The notes: generated from the sequence alone by a model not told the origin. 64,000 nt of DNA from Lytechinus pictus (GCF_037042905.1 NC_087247.1:56319920-56383919), one strand, 5' to 3'; counted from the first letter of the stretch, positions 46,501 through 56,568 are shown. A program made the numbers and translations.

Positions 46501-49500
46501 GGTGTCAAAAACACTATAAGGGTATATATTTCGCTAGGAAAACTATGTGTTTACTGTTTACGGTCCAATTTGCGAAGGTATAAAAAGACTGAAATACTTA
46601 TAGTACTTTTTGCCCCAATACTATGTGTTTAGGGTCCGATTTGAGCGAGGTGTGTGGGGTGGTACTAAACCTAAATAAAGTAAAGGTTAAGCCGACGTCC
46701 GTGACATAACAATTAAGGTATGGTACTTGTTTAGGGGGTCAATTAATTTCAGGGAATACTTGTCAAGGGTACCGTTTTGTTTCCAATACTTGTTAAGGGT
46801 AGGGTTTCACATGCACACGCCAATACCATTACATCAAACCCCCGTTTGAGAACGTACCGCAGTTCAGATTGCAAACTGCGGTATTTCACCCCATTTTGCA
46901 TTTGAAAATCTAAAACATCATTTCCAAGCCCAGGGGGCCGTTTCATAAAGCTGTTCGTAAGTTAAGAGCGACTGGTGATTATCGCCAATGTGTACCATTT
47001 ACCGCAAGACTAGCCTGGAGGAGTCTGGGGAGTGAAAATCATAGTACTAACGTACGCTCACTCCCCACTGACGCCTGGCTTCCTTAAGCATTGGTCTACA
47101 CACACACTAGATTTTCCCACGGTGAGAGTAGACTTAAATTATAAGTTAGGGTTAGGATTTTTACCCCAAACTACTGTACATGGGCCAAAACTAAGTTTTC
47201 CCCCCAAATTTAATATATTTTTATATATACTGGTATTCCTTCATTATAAAAATGAAAAATAATTAAGAGCACGAGCGTTGACTTACCAAGTCTGTTTTGG
47301 TCGCCATCTTGATCTCTTTGTTATCGATACCTAGATACTACACGTGTGTATAGCTGCCAATTTGAATTTAAAAAATACTTGCATCGGCCGATAAATATTT
47401 TTGATTGTAAAATACTTGTTTCGGTTGATAAATATTTTAAAATTGCTTCATGATATTTATCAAGCAAGGTAAGTATTTTGCGATCAAAAATATTTTTCGG
47501 CCGATGCAAGTATTTTCTAAATTTAAATTGGCAGCTATACACACGTGTGGTATCTAGGTATCGATAACAAAGAGATCAAGATGGCGACCAAAACAGACTT
47601 GGTAAGTCAACGCTCGTGCTCTTAATTATTTTTCATTTTTATAATGAAGGAATACCGGTATATATAAAAATATATTAAATTTGGGGGGAAAACTTAGTTT
47701 TGGCCCATGTACAGTAGTTTGGGGTAAAAATCCTAACCCTAACTTATAATTTAGGTCTACTCTCACCGTGGGAAAATCTAGTGTGTGTGTAGACCAATGC
47801 TTAAGGAAGCCAGGCGTCAGTGGGGAGTGAGCGTACGTTAGTACTATGATTTTCACTCCCCAGACGCCTCCAGGCTACGCAAGACAGGATCACCAGTCGC
47901 TCTTAACTTACGAACAGCTTTATGAAACACCCGCCTGATCAACCCCGCTTGGCCAGGTAATCCCCGCTTTCTCAATTTCACCTCCACAGGCCAGATTATC
48001 AGCGTTGAACTAAGGACGAAATGATAAACAACAGCTCTGCTATTACGTAAGACTTCTCTGCCTGTAGTAGGACCTTCTGAATGAAATTATTGTATTTGAT
48101 ATTTAATCACGTTTTCAAAGGCATACTGTATTCAGAAATTCAATGTTAGTCCATTTTTAATTTCGAACGAAGAAAATCGACCTCGAAATAAGGAAAGTAA
48201 GCGAATAGAAATGACGGCATATACCGGGTCCGCACTCAGCGCTGCGCATGCATCCCATCTTGCGTGTGTGGCCCCCTGCTGTGACTGTATATGCCGGGCT
48301 GTTGTGTTATCTTCGGACCTAGGTCAAGAAACAGGTGTTTTGATACTTACATTGCATGCTTTGGCAAGGCTCCACATTAACTTTTTTTGGTGGTGGCCCA
48401 TTCGGGCCACCAAAACCATCAAATAATTTTTTTTGGTGGCCCGATATTAAAGTTTGGTGGCCCAAAAAATATAAAGAAAAACATTAAAAATGAATAAAAC
48501 AAACTTCTGAAATATTAATTCTGCAGCCACTACCACTATGTTACTTTTACTTTATACATCTTGTAAGTAAACCTTGTTTGCTGTAATTTTACTTTGCTAA
48601 TTGATAAATGTTTCTATCGTTGTAAAAATGAAATGATTGAAAGAGAATAAATGAATTGTATTGTTCGCAGGTTGTGTGGACTTTTTTTTAAATCTCTGTA
48701 TAGAGATAATGGTAAAGTAAATAAATAGTGCATAGCAAATTCAGATAGATGTACAAAACAATGGTTTTTCCTTCCTTCCTCTTTGAATCCTAAAACCTAG
48801 ATTATGCATGCCCCAAATCCAGTTTATTTCTGTTTTCTCTTTTGCAGCATATTATAGAAGGAGAAAATCACAAAAAAATATGCTGCAAAATTAGAACAAT
48901 GCAGAAAAGGGGGAAACAAACGAAAATAATTTTCAAAAAGTATATTACAAAAAGAAAACAAAAATAATAAAAGAAATTAGTGAAATAAAACAAAAGAAAG
49001 AAAATGAAGAAAGAAAAAAACAAAGAACAGGGAAAAAAAGAAAAGAAAAAAATTAGAGAGAAAAAAGAAAAGAAAATGAAAGAAAAATTAATAAAACAAA
49101 GTTAATAAAAAAATGGGGAAAAGGGAAAATTAAGAAGCCATTACATATATTTTTTAACAGCTGTGGCAACAGTCTATTCTGACTGGAATATAATTAAAAG
49201 CCAAGCAAATAATTTTCACTTACTTTTTGGGAATGGCACATTTTTATTTTTATATCCTTTAGTTTGTATTATTTTATTTTCAGTAGAAACATATTTTTTA
49301 ATCAGGCATATTCAATGGGAAGGGGTATAAATGGTTTAACCACTGTCAAAAAAAAATGAAAGGAAAAAAAAATAAGAAAACGGCAAAAATTATATCTGGA
49401 AAAAAAGTGTGAGAAAAGTCCTTACCTATATTTGCCAAAATGTTAGAAAAAAATCACATTTCATATCAATGAAATGCCTTCCCAAAGTATTTACTTTCTC

Positions 49501-51335
49501 AAGAGTGGTTTAAGAAGTCATTTATAAACAAGAAAGAAAGAAACTGTCTGTTTGTTTTTGGCTAGAAAATACACAGCTTCGAAAGAAACCAAGTATCAAC
49601 ATACATACAAATGCACACGTGGGACTGTGATGTACTTGCCTATGTGTTTTTATGTGTATTAATTTATGTGGAAATCGGTCTTTTTGAGTCAAAAGAGAGG
49701 TCATAATTCCTCTTCTTAATACTTGCAAATAATCAGGGTACACCAGATTTTCGTAATATAGACTGTAGAATTGCATTTCATTGGTGTAAAATGTGACTTT
49801 GACTGAGATTTTCAAAGTTCTGTGGAAGATTTCTCAGCAGCAACATTTTTTATCGCAGCTCCCCGAGTCTGAATAGGCTGAGCTAGATCTAGAGCACAGC
49901 TGTATGCAGTGGCTTCATGCAAAGCTCACGCCAGCCGGCCGGCGCGTCTGGCTGGATAATAGCTACTGTATGCTATAGCTGTAGGCCTAATATGCAAACT
50001 TTGTGTGTGTGTATTTGTGTGTAGATCAACAAAAAGGGCGCATGACGAACTGGCTTGCAATTTGAGCTGTAGAAAGTTGATAAATGCGTGCAAAATTGGG
50101 AGAAAAATTGCGCTACTTTGGAAATTATTGGTTGCCCGATTCGGGCCACCAAAACTTAACATTTTATCAATAATGGTTGCCCGAGGTGAATTTTTGGTGG
50201 CCCCGGGCCACCGCTAATGTCGAGCCTTGGCTTTGGGCAGTAGGGTTTGTCGTACTTGGAGAAGAGAATTTATTGCAAGGGAAACTGGGGTATAGTGTTC
50301 TCAAATGGAGGTTTTTCGTCATGTAAGGGGTGCATTTTCAGAACACGGAAAATACTTGTTTAGGGTGCTTTTCGAAACCCCATGGTCACGCAAGGTATCC
50401 ACCTGTCAATGGAAGTGCCCTCTCCCCCCCCCCTGGAAATTGTGAAGAAAACCAGGTCCCTGTCTAAGAGACTGCGATTGATTCGCAACGATGGAAAGCC
50501 AGCAACATTTTCTAACTATTAAATTCATGCATTTATTGTTTTCTTGAAAATTTGCTGTGCTTCTCTTTGTTTACAAAAAACACTGCAAATTTCCGGTAGA
50601 AAAAAATATGACACTGATGGATTTCCAGATAGAGTTACCATGCATTGATTGCCAATGGATCAATCGTAACTTTGGTTTGGTCTCCTTTTTCTTGAGGGTG
50701 CATGAGCATGATATAGTATAGACAGCTGGCAGCCGTCTGTTTCGAGGAGTTTTTTAACATTTTTTATTTTTTATTTCTCCTCATCTGTATTTGGTGAGTG
50801 AAGCCAACGGAGTTCAGCTGAACAACCAACATAAGTCATAACACTAACAGAGACCGAAGCTTTTGGTCTAGAATACTACTAGGGCCTACTAGATATAATT
50901 AGGATTTAGGGCCTATACTATATAGTCTAGATCTAGGCCCTATTTATTTACAGAACTCCTTCCAAAATAATTTTGCTAATGTCAATAATCTAACATTAGA
51001 TTTAGAATCAGCATTATCATTCCCATTATGATTATCTAATCTGTCCTTAGCCCAGTAACGTTAACGTTAGGTTTTTTACCCTCAACATTTCACTCTTGCC
51101 CCACGCACCCGTTTTCATGTTAGCTACATGCCTAAATTTACTTAGCCAGGCTTAGGTTAGAGGTCTAGCTGGTGTTACTAGCTTCAGATATAACGTTACT
51201 TAGAAATACAATAGTCAATACTTAAGTTTGAATAAACACAACAAACTTACACAAGAGTACATACAAGGTGTAGGCAGTCACAATCAGATAAAAGATAAGG
51301 GTGATCTGCAAGATACGTTTGATCATCGTGTTCAT
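37193..51335 (-). CDS. RXYLT1: Ribitol-5-phosphate xylosyltransferase 1, complete six-exon gene
   Basis: Coding exons, in order, are 51335-51251, 41441-41265, 40155-40056, 39595-39290, 38280-38110 and 37592-37193. All junctions are GT/AG, the phases agree, and the joined frame is 412 residues (vertebrate RXYLT1, formerly TMEM5, is slightly longer). Residues about 8-28 form a single membrane anchor as in type II Golgi enzymes. Family landmarks include YTWEHIL (90-96), LILNGRAPD in exon 4, LLIGNEQC-type and [26 protein letters not shown] around the exon 4/5 join, KYRCNFIGTMYPNSSR, and [33 protein letters not shown] in exon 6, the nucleotide-sugar-binding glycosyltransferase core. RXYLT1 transfers xylose from UDP-xylose to ribitol-5-phosphate on the dystroglycan core M3 glycan in the Golgi. 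Intron 1 (9.8 kb) is packed with mobile elements. Confidence 0.92.
38110..38280 (-). CDS. RXYLT1: RXYLT1 exon 5
   Basis: A 171-base exon between CACTAATAG and GTAGGT (38109-38104). It encodes YRGFPMIEINQLNL and KYRCNFIGTMYPNSSREALL, the beginning of the GT-type C-terminal domain. The acceptor has a weak pyrimidine tract (an A/T run precedes it). Confidence 0.9.
38681..39252. mobile_element. TTAA-type fold-back MITE in RXYLT1 intron 4
   Basis: The ends AGGACTAGTCCACCCC and GGGGTGGACTTGACCT are inverted copies. The flanks are decayed (GTAA on the left, TCAA on the right). The interior holds the family motifs (AACAGTTATATGCACATCCTGG, GATGATGTCATCCACTCACTATT). The exon 4 donor lies 32 bases beyond its right end. 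Confidence 0.82.
39290..39595 (-). CDS. RXYLT1: RXYLT1 exon 4
   Basis: A 306-base exon between TTCTTTCAG and the consensus donor GTAAGT (39289-39284). It encodes the VMLILNGRAPDKV segment, RVVLMLIGNEQCQNDWVLPY and the end MQWPLGVA. These blocks match vertebrate RXYLT1 closely. Confidence 0.93.
40056..40155 (-). CDS. RXYLT1: RXYLT1 exon 3
   Basis: A 100-base exon between TTTCTCAG and GTAATT (40055-40050), encoding SYTWEHILNGKLESRLDGIW and FYGELQMHNFKF. The WEHI..G.L motif is characteristic of the family. Confidence 0.9.
40458..41060. mobile_element. TTAA-flanked fold-back MITE in RXYLT1 intron 2
   Basis: Left end AGGTCAAGTCCACCCC after TTAA (40454-40457), right end GGGGTGGACTTGTCCT before TTAA (41061-41064). 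The interior contains the GATGATGTC..CACTCACTATTTC motif in both orientations. This is the best-preserved copy of the subfamily here. Confidence 0.9.
41265..41441 (-). CDS. RXYLT1: RXYLT1 exon 2 (stem region)
   Basis: A 177-base exon between acceptor TTTTTTGCAG and donor GTAAGT (41264-41259). It encodes a lysine/proline-rich stem (KKPKPKPVIPDHQD) and ends in STYSIEIWSKVGL, which matches the conserved 'S.QIW.KA.IG' start of the catalytic region. Confidence 0.88.
41565..43526 (-). mobile_element. hAT element family X, second copy, in RXYLT1 intron 1
   Basis: It begins CAGCGGCGTAACAGGGGTCGG and ends CCTGCCTGTTACGCCACTG, bracketed by an exact 8-bp duplication CTTGTAAT (41557-41564 and 43527-43534). 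It is the inverted counterpart of 12468-15358, sharing the 'tatcatgg.atgaacag' block, the gcgagcgagcgaagcgagcg words, the 'gggtctggggcaaagccccggtagctt' block and a pyrimidine tract. It lies 123 bases upstream of exon 2. The frame at 42360-42674 (minus) is part of this element and I recognise no transposase in it. Confidence 0.92.
43535..44580. other. RXYLT1 intron 1, unassigned part
   Basis: AT-rich, no exon and no delimited repeat seen. Confidence 0.4.
44585..44880 (-). pseudogene. Possible fragment of an L1-type LINE C-terminus
   Basis: On the minus strand the frame around 44880-44700 reads 'IWRDTSNCLSCYTEQESVHN', a possible C-x2-C...H pattern like the cysteine-rich motif after the reverse transcriptase of L1/Tx1 elements. 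A better preserved form is at 53080-52990. The following sequence is out of frame. Weak evidence. Confidence 0.3.
44881..46220. other. RXYLT1 intron 1: low-complexity and hAT-like sequence
   Basis: A CCTCA pentamer run lies at 45172-45194. At 45779 CAGGGGCCGG and a G-run followed by GGGGTGTGCCTCACGAAACC look like the left end of a hAT element whose right end was not found. The frames at 45352-45725 and 45810-46195 fall in GC-rich unassigned DNA and overlap in several registers, so none is called. Confidence 0.4.
46931..47935. mobile_element. GGGCCGTTTCATAAAGCTG-type MITE, split by an insertion
   Basis: The left arm GGGGGCCGTTTCATAAAGCTGTTCGTAAGTTAAGAGCGACTGGTGAT is mirrored by ATCACCAGTCGCTCTTAACTTACGAACAGCTTTATGAAAC at 47889-47928. 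The two arms are nearly perfect complements and only about 140 bases of this element remain outside the 867-bp insertion at 47011-47877. Confidence 0.8.
47011..47877. mobile_element. 867-bp fold-back element with outward ATG-exon-donor units
   Basis: The termini TAGCCTGGAGG and CCTCCAGGCTA and an exact 8-bp direct repeat CGCAAGAC (47003-47010 and 47878-47885) delimit it. The arms are about 400 bases and almost identical: the same 76-codon frame occurs at 47032-47262 on plus and 47626-47856 on minus with a single residue changed. Each arm, pointing outward from a 270-bp core, carries AAGATGGCGACCAAAACAG, seven codons MATKTDL, and a consensus donor GTAAGT (ATG at 47307 on minus and 47581 on plus). 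It is located in RXYLT1 intron 1. Confidence 0.82.
48365..50229. mobile_element. 1.9-kb inverted-repeat element with CAAGGCTC termini
   Basis: The left end CAAGGCTCCACATTAAC and right end GCTAATGTCGAGCCTTG are inverted copies. Each is followed inward by repeats of GGTGGCCC / GGGCCACCAAAA. A 7-bp direct repeat GCTTTGG flanks it (48358-48364 and 50230-50236). The interior is A- and AG-rich (48840-49140). No transposase frame was recognised. It lies in RXYLT1 intron 1. Confidence 0.72.
50719..50870. mobile_element. Short relative of the MULE-like element at 7646-8091
   Basis: TAGACAGCTGGCAGCCGTCTGTTTCGAGGAG at the left and GAGACCGAAGCTTTTGGTCTA at the right are the two ends of the 7646-8091 element in the opposite orientation, with the shared block GCCAACGGAGTTCAGCTGAACAACCAACAT. 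The middle 290 bases of that copy are absent. The flanks do not form a convincing 9-bp duplication. Confidence 0.7.
51251..51335 (-). CDS. RXYLT1: RXYLT1 exon 1 (membrane anchor)
   Basis: A start codon at 51335 in GCGGGATGA context opens a short basic stretch (IKR) followed by a hydrophobic run (ILQITLIFYLIVTAYTLYVL). The donor GTAAGT at 51250-51245 leaves one base, T. This fits the two bases TA that begin exon 2, restoring a leucine codon. The layout (a few residues, then a membrane segment) is that of type II Golgi glycosyltransferases. Assignment rests on phase, topology and strand, since this part is poorly conserved. Confidence 0.78.
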
Positions 51336-51407
51336 CCCGCTCGCGCGTTTCCGTTTAATTATACACCCTGGCGAAGGCCCTGGCGAAGGCAATCTCTGCA
51401 AAAATAG

Positions 51408-51765
51408 TGTAGGGATTGATTTTGTACAAGATATTCAAACTATATGCAAATTATTATCTAAGCTTGAGTACGTGCATCAACTTCACATTATAACCAATCA
51501 GAAGGAGAGAGGTGGAAGGAGAGAGAGAGTGAGAGAGAGAGAGAGAGAGAGGAGTGAAGAAAGCTGTATGAAGGATGGTGGAGTGAATTACAAAAGAACC
51601 TTGTGTAAGGATGTACAGCAGTTAATGTGTAAGAGAGAGTTGTACATGAAGAATAGGAAGTTAGGATGAAAAGGGTGAATATAAATGAGGGATGTTCTAT
51701 TAGAAAAAGGGGATGATTCCTGAATAAGAGTGGAAAGAAATATAAGTACAAAATCAATCCCTACA
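51408..51765. mobile_element. 358-bp MITE with 20-bp TIR and ATAG duplication
   Basis: Terminal inverted repeats TGTAGGGATTGATTTTGTAC are perfect over 20 bases. ATAG occurs on both sides (51404-51407 and 51766-51769). The paralogous sequence at 57672-57755 has a single ATAG at this place and therefore serves as the empty site. The interior holds a GA microsatellite. The frames here are not genes. Confidence 0.85.
51519..51552 (+). repeat. GA dinucleotide microsatellite
   Basis: About 34 bases of nearly uninterrupted GA inside the MITE at 51408-51765. Confidence 0.85.
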
Positions 51766-52111
51766 ATAGCTACAAAGCGACTAGTGAAGAGTCTACACAC
51801 ACACACACACTACAGCATTATGAGCGTCAGACACTGGCGAGTCTTCCCACACCCACCACCTGCACCGCATGCAATCTTCAGCCACTGTTCAGTGGCTACA
51901 CGGCCCTTCATATGTACAGAGACCAGTCATATGAATTAAATCCGAACATGTTTTGCAGTAGCGTTTGGATACACAAGGACGTGAAAAACCTAGAATTTGG
52001 GCAATAGCCAAAATTAATTCAGTAAGCGGTAATAATAATGATAAGACAAGACAATAGTACAAAACGAAGGAGAATCTACATCATGTAGAAGTCCAGTTGT
52101 TTCCCACTTAT

Positions 52112-52280
52112 CAGGGGCCGCGGAACGGTTTTCAAATAGTGGGCCCGGGGGCTAAGCCAAAAGTGGGGGGCTGACCATGCTAAAAATCACAATCATATGG
52201 TCATTTTTACGTTTTTGTACACGGTTTTGGAAAAAAGTGGGGGGCTGAAGCCCCCCAGCCCCCCGGTTCCGCGGCCCCTG
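52112..52280. mobile_element. 169-bp MITE with CAGGGGCCGCGGAAC termini
   Basis: The perfect terminal inverted repeat CAGGGGCCGCGGAAC is followed by nearly symmetric GTGGGGGGCTGA / GGGGGGCTGAAGCCCCCC words. A 5-bp direct repeat CTTAT (52107-52111 and 52281-52285) flanks it. The CAGGGG terminus is hAT-like, but the duplication is shorter than the usual 8. A related left half is at 63393-63520. Confidence 0.75.
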
Positions 52281-52330
52281 CTTATAATTGTTTCAAAATG
52301 ATTCTAAACGATGAAATAATACTAGTTCTA

Positions 52331-52460
52331 GTAAGTCCTACTACCACCGATACTACTACTGCTACTATATATAGCTACTACTACTGCTACAACTACTAAT
52401 ATATACTACTACTACTACTACTACTATTACTACTACTACTATACTAGTAATAATAATACA
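52331..52460 (+). repeat. CTA trinucleotide microsatellite, imperfect
   Basis: Runs of CTACTACTACTG and CTACTACTATTACTAC with a few interruptions, including a tatata stretch. Confidence 0.8.
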
Positions 52461-54767
52461 TATGTAATAATGATACTAGTCGATGATAAGAAGAAGGCCG
52501 GAGAAGAACAAACATATCCTACATGTATCACAAAACATTACAAGACGAAATAAATATTGCAAATAATCATTAAAGGTAACATTTGATCACACTTACTGAA
52601 AATTACATAATAACATAAGACTAATATTACAAAACATTGTTTAATACATTTACATACTTGGAGAAGAAAAAAAGTAATAATAAAAATGAAATATACGCAT
52701 CCATTCGTTACTCTAAATCAACCTGTTCCCATTTCTGGATATGTATTGCCAAGGTATTCCTCTCTCGTGCAATCTTATATAATCTTATATTCCTCTTCCC
52801 TATATTTTCTACAATGTTTTATTATGATTCCAACAGGTGGCAAAACAGCTTCCTGCTTTGCAGAATAAATCTCTTTTTTAACTTTTAAAATTACTGTATT
52901 TAAACATTTTATCCTATTTGAACTTCCATCAGTCCCTAACAAAGTGTCTTCCATGGAGAGATTCTCCAATTCTTTTAACCTTAATTTATGTCATATTTTT
53001 CCAAAGCCTAACATTCGGGCAACTTTTAAATAAGTGATCAAGAGTTTCAAATTCTTGGTAACAAAACGAACATTTTATGTTAGATGAAATATAACCTATT
53101 GTATGAAGTTTATCATTAATTTTGTGTAACCCCGTGCAGCTGTTTAAACTGAAATTCCCTAAGTTTACAATGCACTGTAGAAAAACGCGGTCTCATTAAA
53201 ATATGCCGAATTTGTTTTACCGTTAAACCTGAAAAAATGCGATTGATTTTATGTATGCTTTCCTTCTTTTTTAAACCGTTAATAAAAATATCTATATAAT
53301 TGCTTTGAACAGATCTTGTCTAGAGTTACATTTCTTCCCAATAGTTCTAAAGAGATATGGTCGTCATGGGGCTGATTACTGATTAATGGATTAAGCCTGA
53401 ATGAACATTTCCACCCAATTGGCAGAGCATCATAATACCATATATTTTTAAAATATCATTAGAGTCCAAACCGCGGTTTGAAAAGTAAGATACTGAATAA
53501 GTTTAAATATGTTATGAGTATAGAGTTTTATATCAAATACCATTTTGCTATCAATACATACATGTTTGTTATTAAATATTATAGTGTTTGAAACACAATC
53601 ATTCTCCTTTGTCCTACATTCTTCCATTCCTTGCCAAACTTTTAACATTTCAACATAGAATGTTGGTAACTTTGCTTTGATCTTGGCGGTATTATAATTA
53701 CATTGAAAAATGAACACACCACCAATTGATTTACATAAACTATTGAACAGCGTTTTCCATTCATCTGATTGTTACAATATATTAATCTATTCCTCCACAT
53801 TACACGTTGTATACTTTAATAAAAACTTCAAAATTTGTTACTCGTAAACCTCAATTTTCATAGTTTTGATACATTGTGTTTCTTTTTATTTTATCTTGTA
53901 CATTCTAAATAAATTCGAATGTGATTCTTTCTATTTCCACATAAACCCACTTCGGGACCACAATCAAAGATGAGACATAAATCAGTTTTGAAAGTGCATA
54001 AGTTTTTAGAAGATGAATTTTCCCTAATATGGTCAAATCTCTTTGCTTCCACAAACTCAATAACTTTTTTATTTTGCTTAATATTTCTTTGTAGTTCATT
54101 TCTTCTTTGACCTCCACATCCATGGTAAAATATATTCCCAAAATTTTCACTTCTTTAACCATATTCCATCCTTTTGGGACAGAGTCCTGGCTTGTACTGG
54201 TTCCTAATCTCATTAAATTTATTTTATCCTTGTTTAATATGAGACCACTTAATTTACCAAAAACATCAAAAAGTAATTCAAGTCTTTCTAAGGACCGTTC
54301 ATCTCGTACAATAATCGATACATCATCAGCATACAGCACTTGTTTAACTTCATTCTGAGCCAATAAAATACCTCTAACCCCTGTATCATTTCTTATAACA
54401 TTTGCAAGTATAATTCAATATATAAAAATGTAAGGCGAGAGGGGATCTCCCTGTCTTACCTCTGTATATCAAAATAACAGTTGTGAAGCCACCATTCATA
54501 ACACTACATGCTCCACTATACAAAGTTTTGATCCACTGTCTAAAAGATACACCAAATCCAAACATTTCTAATACATTTTGTATAAACTCATGCGATACAG
54601 AGTCAAATGTTTTTCAAATTCCACCGCTAATAAAAAGCCTTTTACATTGTTATTCAAAGCCTGAAACAAAATATCATCAATAAGACGAACTGCTTCGCCT
54701 ATATTTCTATTATCAATGTATCCATAAACCTGGTCAACCTGTATAATTTCGGGGTGAATCTCTTTAA

Positions 54768-55351
54768 AGGAAAATGAAACCCTTGAAACCAGCTGAATCC
54801 ATATCAAAGAGAAAAATCAAAGAAACATATTGTTGAAAGTTTGAGGAAGATTGAATGAATAATAAGAAAGTTATGAGCATTTGAATATTGAGATCACTAA
54901 TGCCATGTAGATCCTCCAATTGGCAATGCGACCAAGATCTGTGATGTCACACACGTACAACTCCCTCATTACTTTAGTTCTTATTTCACTTATATTCTCA
55001 CTTTTATAGAGTCTATCACAAGGTGAGGTGTTCTCTTTATGAGAGGACAAGTACAGAGGTTTCACAACATTATATCATTGATGAATCGTTAATCATATGA
55101 TTAGAATGAGCAAAAAGAGATGTTTTGGGGTATATTTTCAGTGTCCAAAAGGGGAGAGTTATTCATCTGTGACATCATAGATCTTGGTCGCATTGCCAAT
55201 GGGAGGATCTCCATAGCATTAGTGATCTCGACATTCAAATGCTCATAACTCTTCTATTGTTAGTCCTATTTTACTCAAACTTTTGTTGATCTTATTCTTT
55301 GATTTTTCTGCTTTCACAAAAGCTAACTTGCTCCAAGAGTTTCATTCTTCT
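54768..55351. mobile_element. TTAA-flanked fold-back MITE inserted in the LINE (584 bp)
   Basis: The ends AGGAAAATGAAACCCTTG and CAAGAGTTTCATTCTTCT lie between TTAA (54764-54767) and TTAA (55352-55355). Without the element and one TTAA the LINE frame runs through LAKRIK into EIHPEIIQVDQV without a break. The copy is the same subfamily as 2113-2696. Confidence 0.93.
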
Positions 55352-56568
55352 TTAATTCTTTTGGCAAGAACTTTAGTGAGAATCTTAAATAGGGCTATAT
55401 TTTTAATGTATAGAGGGTTTTTACCTACTTTTTCAATTAGAGTGATTACTCCTTGTTTCTGTGATGCAGACAATTCATCTTTTTCAAAAGCTTCATTTAA
55501 ACAATCAACCAATAGGTCACAATTACACACCAAAAATTGGAGTAGAATTCTGTGGTTAAACCATAATTACCTGGGGCTTTATTAAGTTGCATGCATGTTT
55601 TCAAAGCCTCAAAACATTCACTTTTGCTTAATTTACCTTCACAGCTATTTTTATTGTCTTCTGATAATTTAGTAATACCTTGGAGGAAAGGGAATTTTTC
55701 AGTTAAATTTTCAACATCATTGCAAACTCCCTTACACGAATATAAGGAACTGTAGAATAATTTGATGATTTTTAGAATTTCACCTTCACGGTCGCTATGT
55801 ATCTGATTATCTTCACCTATTAATTTATGAATCTCAGATTTACGTTTGTTTGATAACACAAGTTGTTAAAAAAAAATGCAGAATTCTTTTCCCCTTTTTC
55901 ACTCCAGGCCGCGCGTGACCTTACTTTGAAACCATCAAGGCCAAAGTCAAATAACTTCTGCCTCCAAAATTTTCCGCAAAATACAAAGTTATTCACAGCA
56001 ATTTGCTGTTCTAAGTCTTTCACTTCGGACTCTAAAATCAGCTTTTGCTTATTTCTTTCTCCTGCATTTTCTTTAGAATATTTTCGAGTATACTCTCTAA
56101 TCTTTTATTTAATAAAGCTTCAAAGCAATGAGTAATTTGAAAAGACATTTCTGTATTGCTTTTTCCAACTAAGAATCTCATTTTTCAGAGCAAAAACATA
56201 TTCTTTATCATAACATAGACTGTTATTGAATTTCCAGTATGAAGGACCTCGCTTCACTTCTTGTTTTCCACTACTACAGGTAAGCAAAATTCCAGAATGG
56301 TCTGGAGTTATAGACGGTAAAATGTCACAGAACACCAATGTTTCAACTTCTTTTGATATTATCCAATAATCTAGCCTACTTTGATGGTGTCTTCAGTCTG
56401 AAAGTAAACTGTTCGTTTTCCTGGATATCTTTTCCTCCAAATATCTATTAATTGAAATTTGTCCATGAACTCCAAAAAATTCTGTATTAAATCTAGATTT
56501 GACTTGTATGGTTGACCCCATATGATCTAATTTATCTACTAATATCATATAAAAATCACCACCTAATA

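Larger units (their letters stand above)
46231..50543. mobile_element. 4.3-kb fold-back structure containing nested elements
   Basis: The left arm GAAAACAATAAATGCATGAA..., CATTGTTGCGAATCAATCGCA and CCATTGACAAGTGGATACC (46231-46413) recurs in reverse complement at 50393-50543. Both arms also keep GGTTTTCTTC and a C/G run. Between them lie the MITE at 46931-47935 with its insertion and the element at 48365-50229. Without these about 1.4 kb remains, so the original was a fold-back element of ordinary size. Its own target duplication was not identified. Confidence 0.65.
51336..51800 (-). promoter_or_regulatory. RXYLT1 5' leader and proximal promoter, interrupted by a MITE
   Basis: Directly upstream of the RXYLT1 start codon (minus strand) lies ACGGAAACGCGCGAGCGGG preceded by a local duplication of CTTCGCCAGGG. 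A 358-bp MITE (51408-51765) separates this from AGTCGCTTTGTAGCTAT further upstream. A related sequence without the MITE lies inverted at 57672-57755. Transcription start not determined. Confidence 0.5.

Noticed and set aside
47032-47856. Two identical 76-codon frames considered as duplicated genes
   Set aside because: They are the two arms of one fold-back element read in the same way, with no start context or homology.
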